Source of the DNA: Propionibacteriaceae bacterium
GTDB taxonomy: Bacteria; Actinomycetota; Actinomycetes; Propionibacteriales; Propionibacteriaceae
Direction of reading: 5' to 3'
DNA length: 6,594 nt
Assembly (NCBI GenBank): GCA_003158895.1
Contig: PMLO01000013.1
Coordinates: 6,041 to 12,634, forward strand
Translations under genes and position numbers: made by a program
Shown here: one piece after another, positions 5,629-6,594 of the stretch
How positions within the stretch are numbered: the first letter of the stretch is position 1
How the letters are laid out: every line of letters starts with the position of its first letter
The notes under the pieces: generated by a model
Seen by the model: only the letters and a program-made list of their open reading frames with translations
Told to the model about the DNA's origin: nothing
Database searches by the model: none

Positions 5629-6555
5629 ATGATCGGTTGGGGCATTATCGGAGTCGGCGACGTCACGGAGGTGAAGTCAGCGCCGGCCATCTTCCGTACA
5701 GAGGATTCCGACGTGGTCCATGTCATGCGCCGCGACGCAGAACGCGCGCGTGACTTCGCGGAGCGACACGGGGTCGCGCGCTGGTCCACTGACGCGCAGG
5801 ATGTCATCGACGACCCCGAGGTCACCGCCGTCTACGTCGCCACACCCACGGCTTCGCATGCGGAGTACGCGATCGCGGCCGCGCGGGCAGGCAAGCACGT
5901 GCTGGTCGAGAAGCCCATGGCGATGTCGACAGCCGAGGCCGACCGGATGGTCGACGCTGCGGACGCGGCCGGCGTCCGGCTCTGGGTCGCCTACTACAGG
6001 CGGGCTCTGCCGCGGTTCGTGAAGATCCGCCAGTTGTTGGAGGAGGGGGCGATCGGTCGCCCGTTGTCGGTACAGACCACCTGGCGCAAGCCGACTGACT
6101 TCACTGGGTGGCGCTGGGACCCCGAACGCAACCGCGGCGGCGAGTTCTACGAGACGGCATGCCACACCCTCGACGTGCTCGACCTGCTCCTTGGTCCCGC
6201 GACGGACGTCGCAGGTATGGTCACCCGCGACAGGCACGACGTGTCAGCCTGCTACCGGTTCTCCGACGTCGTGGGCTCCGGGACGTGGACCTTCGGGACC
6301 CCGGACGCGCTGGAGGAGACGGTGCTGGCCGGTACCGCCGGGACACTGTCCTTCGCCAGCTTCACGCCGACACCGATCCGGCTGGTCACCGCCGACGCCG
6401 CGGTGGCGTACGAGGTCGCAGATCCCCAGCACGTCCACGGGCCGCTGGTCGCCACGATTCTTGACGAGCTGCGCGGCGTGGGAACCTGCCCCAGTACAGG
6501 TCGGAGCGCCCTGCGCACGAGCAGGATGATGGACTCGATCCTCGGGAACTCGTAA
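5629..6555 (+). CDS. Gfo/Idh/MocA family NAD(P)-dependent oxidoreductase
   Basis: This is a 308-residue cytosolic dehydrogenase. Residues 1-12 (MIGWGIIGVGDV) start straight into the Rossmann G-x-x-G-x-G loop. VTAVYVATPTASHAEYAIAAARAGKHVLVEKP (about 65-96) holds the family signature, with the E-K-P lysine at 95. AYYRRALPRFVKIRQLLEEGAIG (121-143) follows, and RGGEFYETACHTLDVLDLLLGP (about 169-190) opens the C-terminal alpha/beta substrate domain, with His179 as the likely catalytic residue. The position four residues before the His, often Asp, is Glu175. The C-terminus ELRGVGTCPSTGRSALRTSRMMDSILG (about 280-306) is the usual closing segment, so the protein is complete though slightly shorter than most members (roughly 320-390). 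Relatives oxidise or reduce sugars, inositols or cyclitols; no specific substrate can be assigned. It sits 180 bases after the transpeptidase, in which I see no clear promoter or terminator, so co-transcription cannot be excluded. Confidence 0.93.
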   Translation: MIGWGIIGVGDVTEVKSAPAIFRTEDSDVVHVMRRDAERARDFAERHGVARWSTDAQDVIDDPEVTAVYVATPTASHAEYAIAAARAGKHVLVEKPMAMSTAEADRMVDAADAAGVRLWVAYYRRALPRFVKIRQLLEEGAIGRPLSVQTTWRKPTDFTGWRWDPERNRGGEFYETACHTLDVLDLLLGPATDVAGMVTRDRHDVSACYRFSDVVGSGTWTFGTPDALEETVLAGTAGTLSFASFTPTPIRLVTADAAVAYEVADPQHVHGPLVATILDELRGVGTCPSTGRSALRTSRMMDSILGNS

Positions 6556-6594
6556 GCATCCGCTTCGCCGCGCAGCCTCACGTCCCCATCCGTG

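Noticed and set aside
5677..6237. Minus-strand open frame of about 186 codons
   Set aside because: It is antisense to the Gfo/Idh/MocA gene; no recognisable domain.

Overview
The window is GC-rich, with a strong G/C preference at third codon positions, GTG as well as ATG starts, and GGAG-type ribosome binding sites. One protein is a lipobox lipoprotein carrying an Ig-like domain and an L,D-transpeptidase domain. Together these suggest the chromosome of a high-GC actinomycete; the genus cannot be fixed from this sequence. There is no sign of a phage, plasmid, insertion sequence, CRISPR array, tRNA or rRNA. The region reads as an ordinary to mildly accessory chromosomal stretch of small redox enzymes, one of which sits next to a decayed gene.

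Layout, left to right. (1) Bases 1-489 (+): the C-terminal part of a zinc-free quinone oxidoreductase-like MDR enzyme, cut by the left edge. (2) 710-1240 (-): a 176-residue protein of the RibD C-terminal / dihydrofolate-reductase-like family. (3) 1383-2101 (-): an alpha/beta hydrolase broken by a one-base frameshift near base 1593; the nucleophile Ser and the putative catalytic His lie in different frames. (4) 2102-2457: 356 bases with no recognisable gene, but an open frame at 2112-2408 (+) shows coding-like base use in its second half. (5) 2458-3093 (+): a second, divergent RibD-C protein of 211 residues. (6) 3241-4221 (+): an aldo/keto reductase with an intact catalytic tetrad. (7) 4441-5448 (+): an L,D-transpeptidase lipoprotein. 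(8) 5629-6555 (+): a Gfo/Idh/MocA family NAD(P)-dependent oxidoreductase. The last 39 bases hold nothing that can be called.

Five of the seven recognisable genes are NAD(P)H-dependent oxidoreductase families (MDR, two RibD-C, AKR, Gfo/Idh). Gaps of about 150-350 bases between neighbours and mixed strands argue against one long operon, and no shared pathway can be shown. The transpeptidase is a cell-envelope enzyme that appears to sit among them by chance. I found no convincing undescribed multi-gene system. The items most worth a second look are the frameshifted hydrolase, the unassigned frame at 2112-2408, and an Asn-to-His change in the transpeptidase active-site motif.
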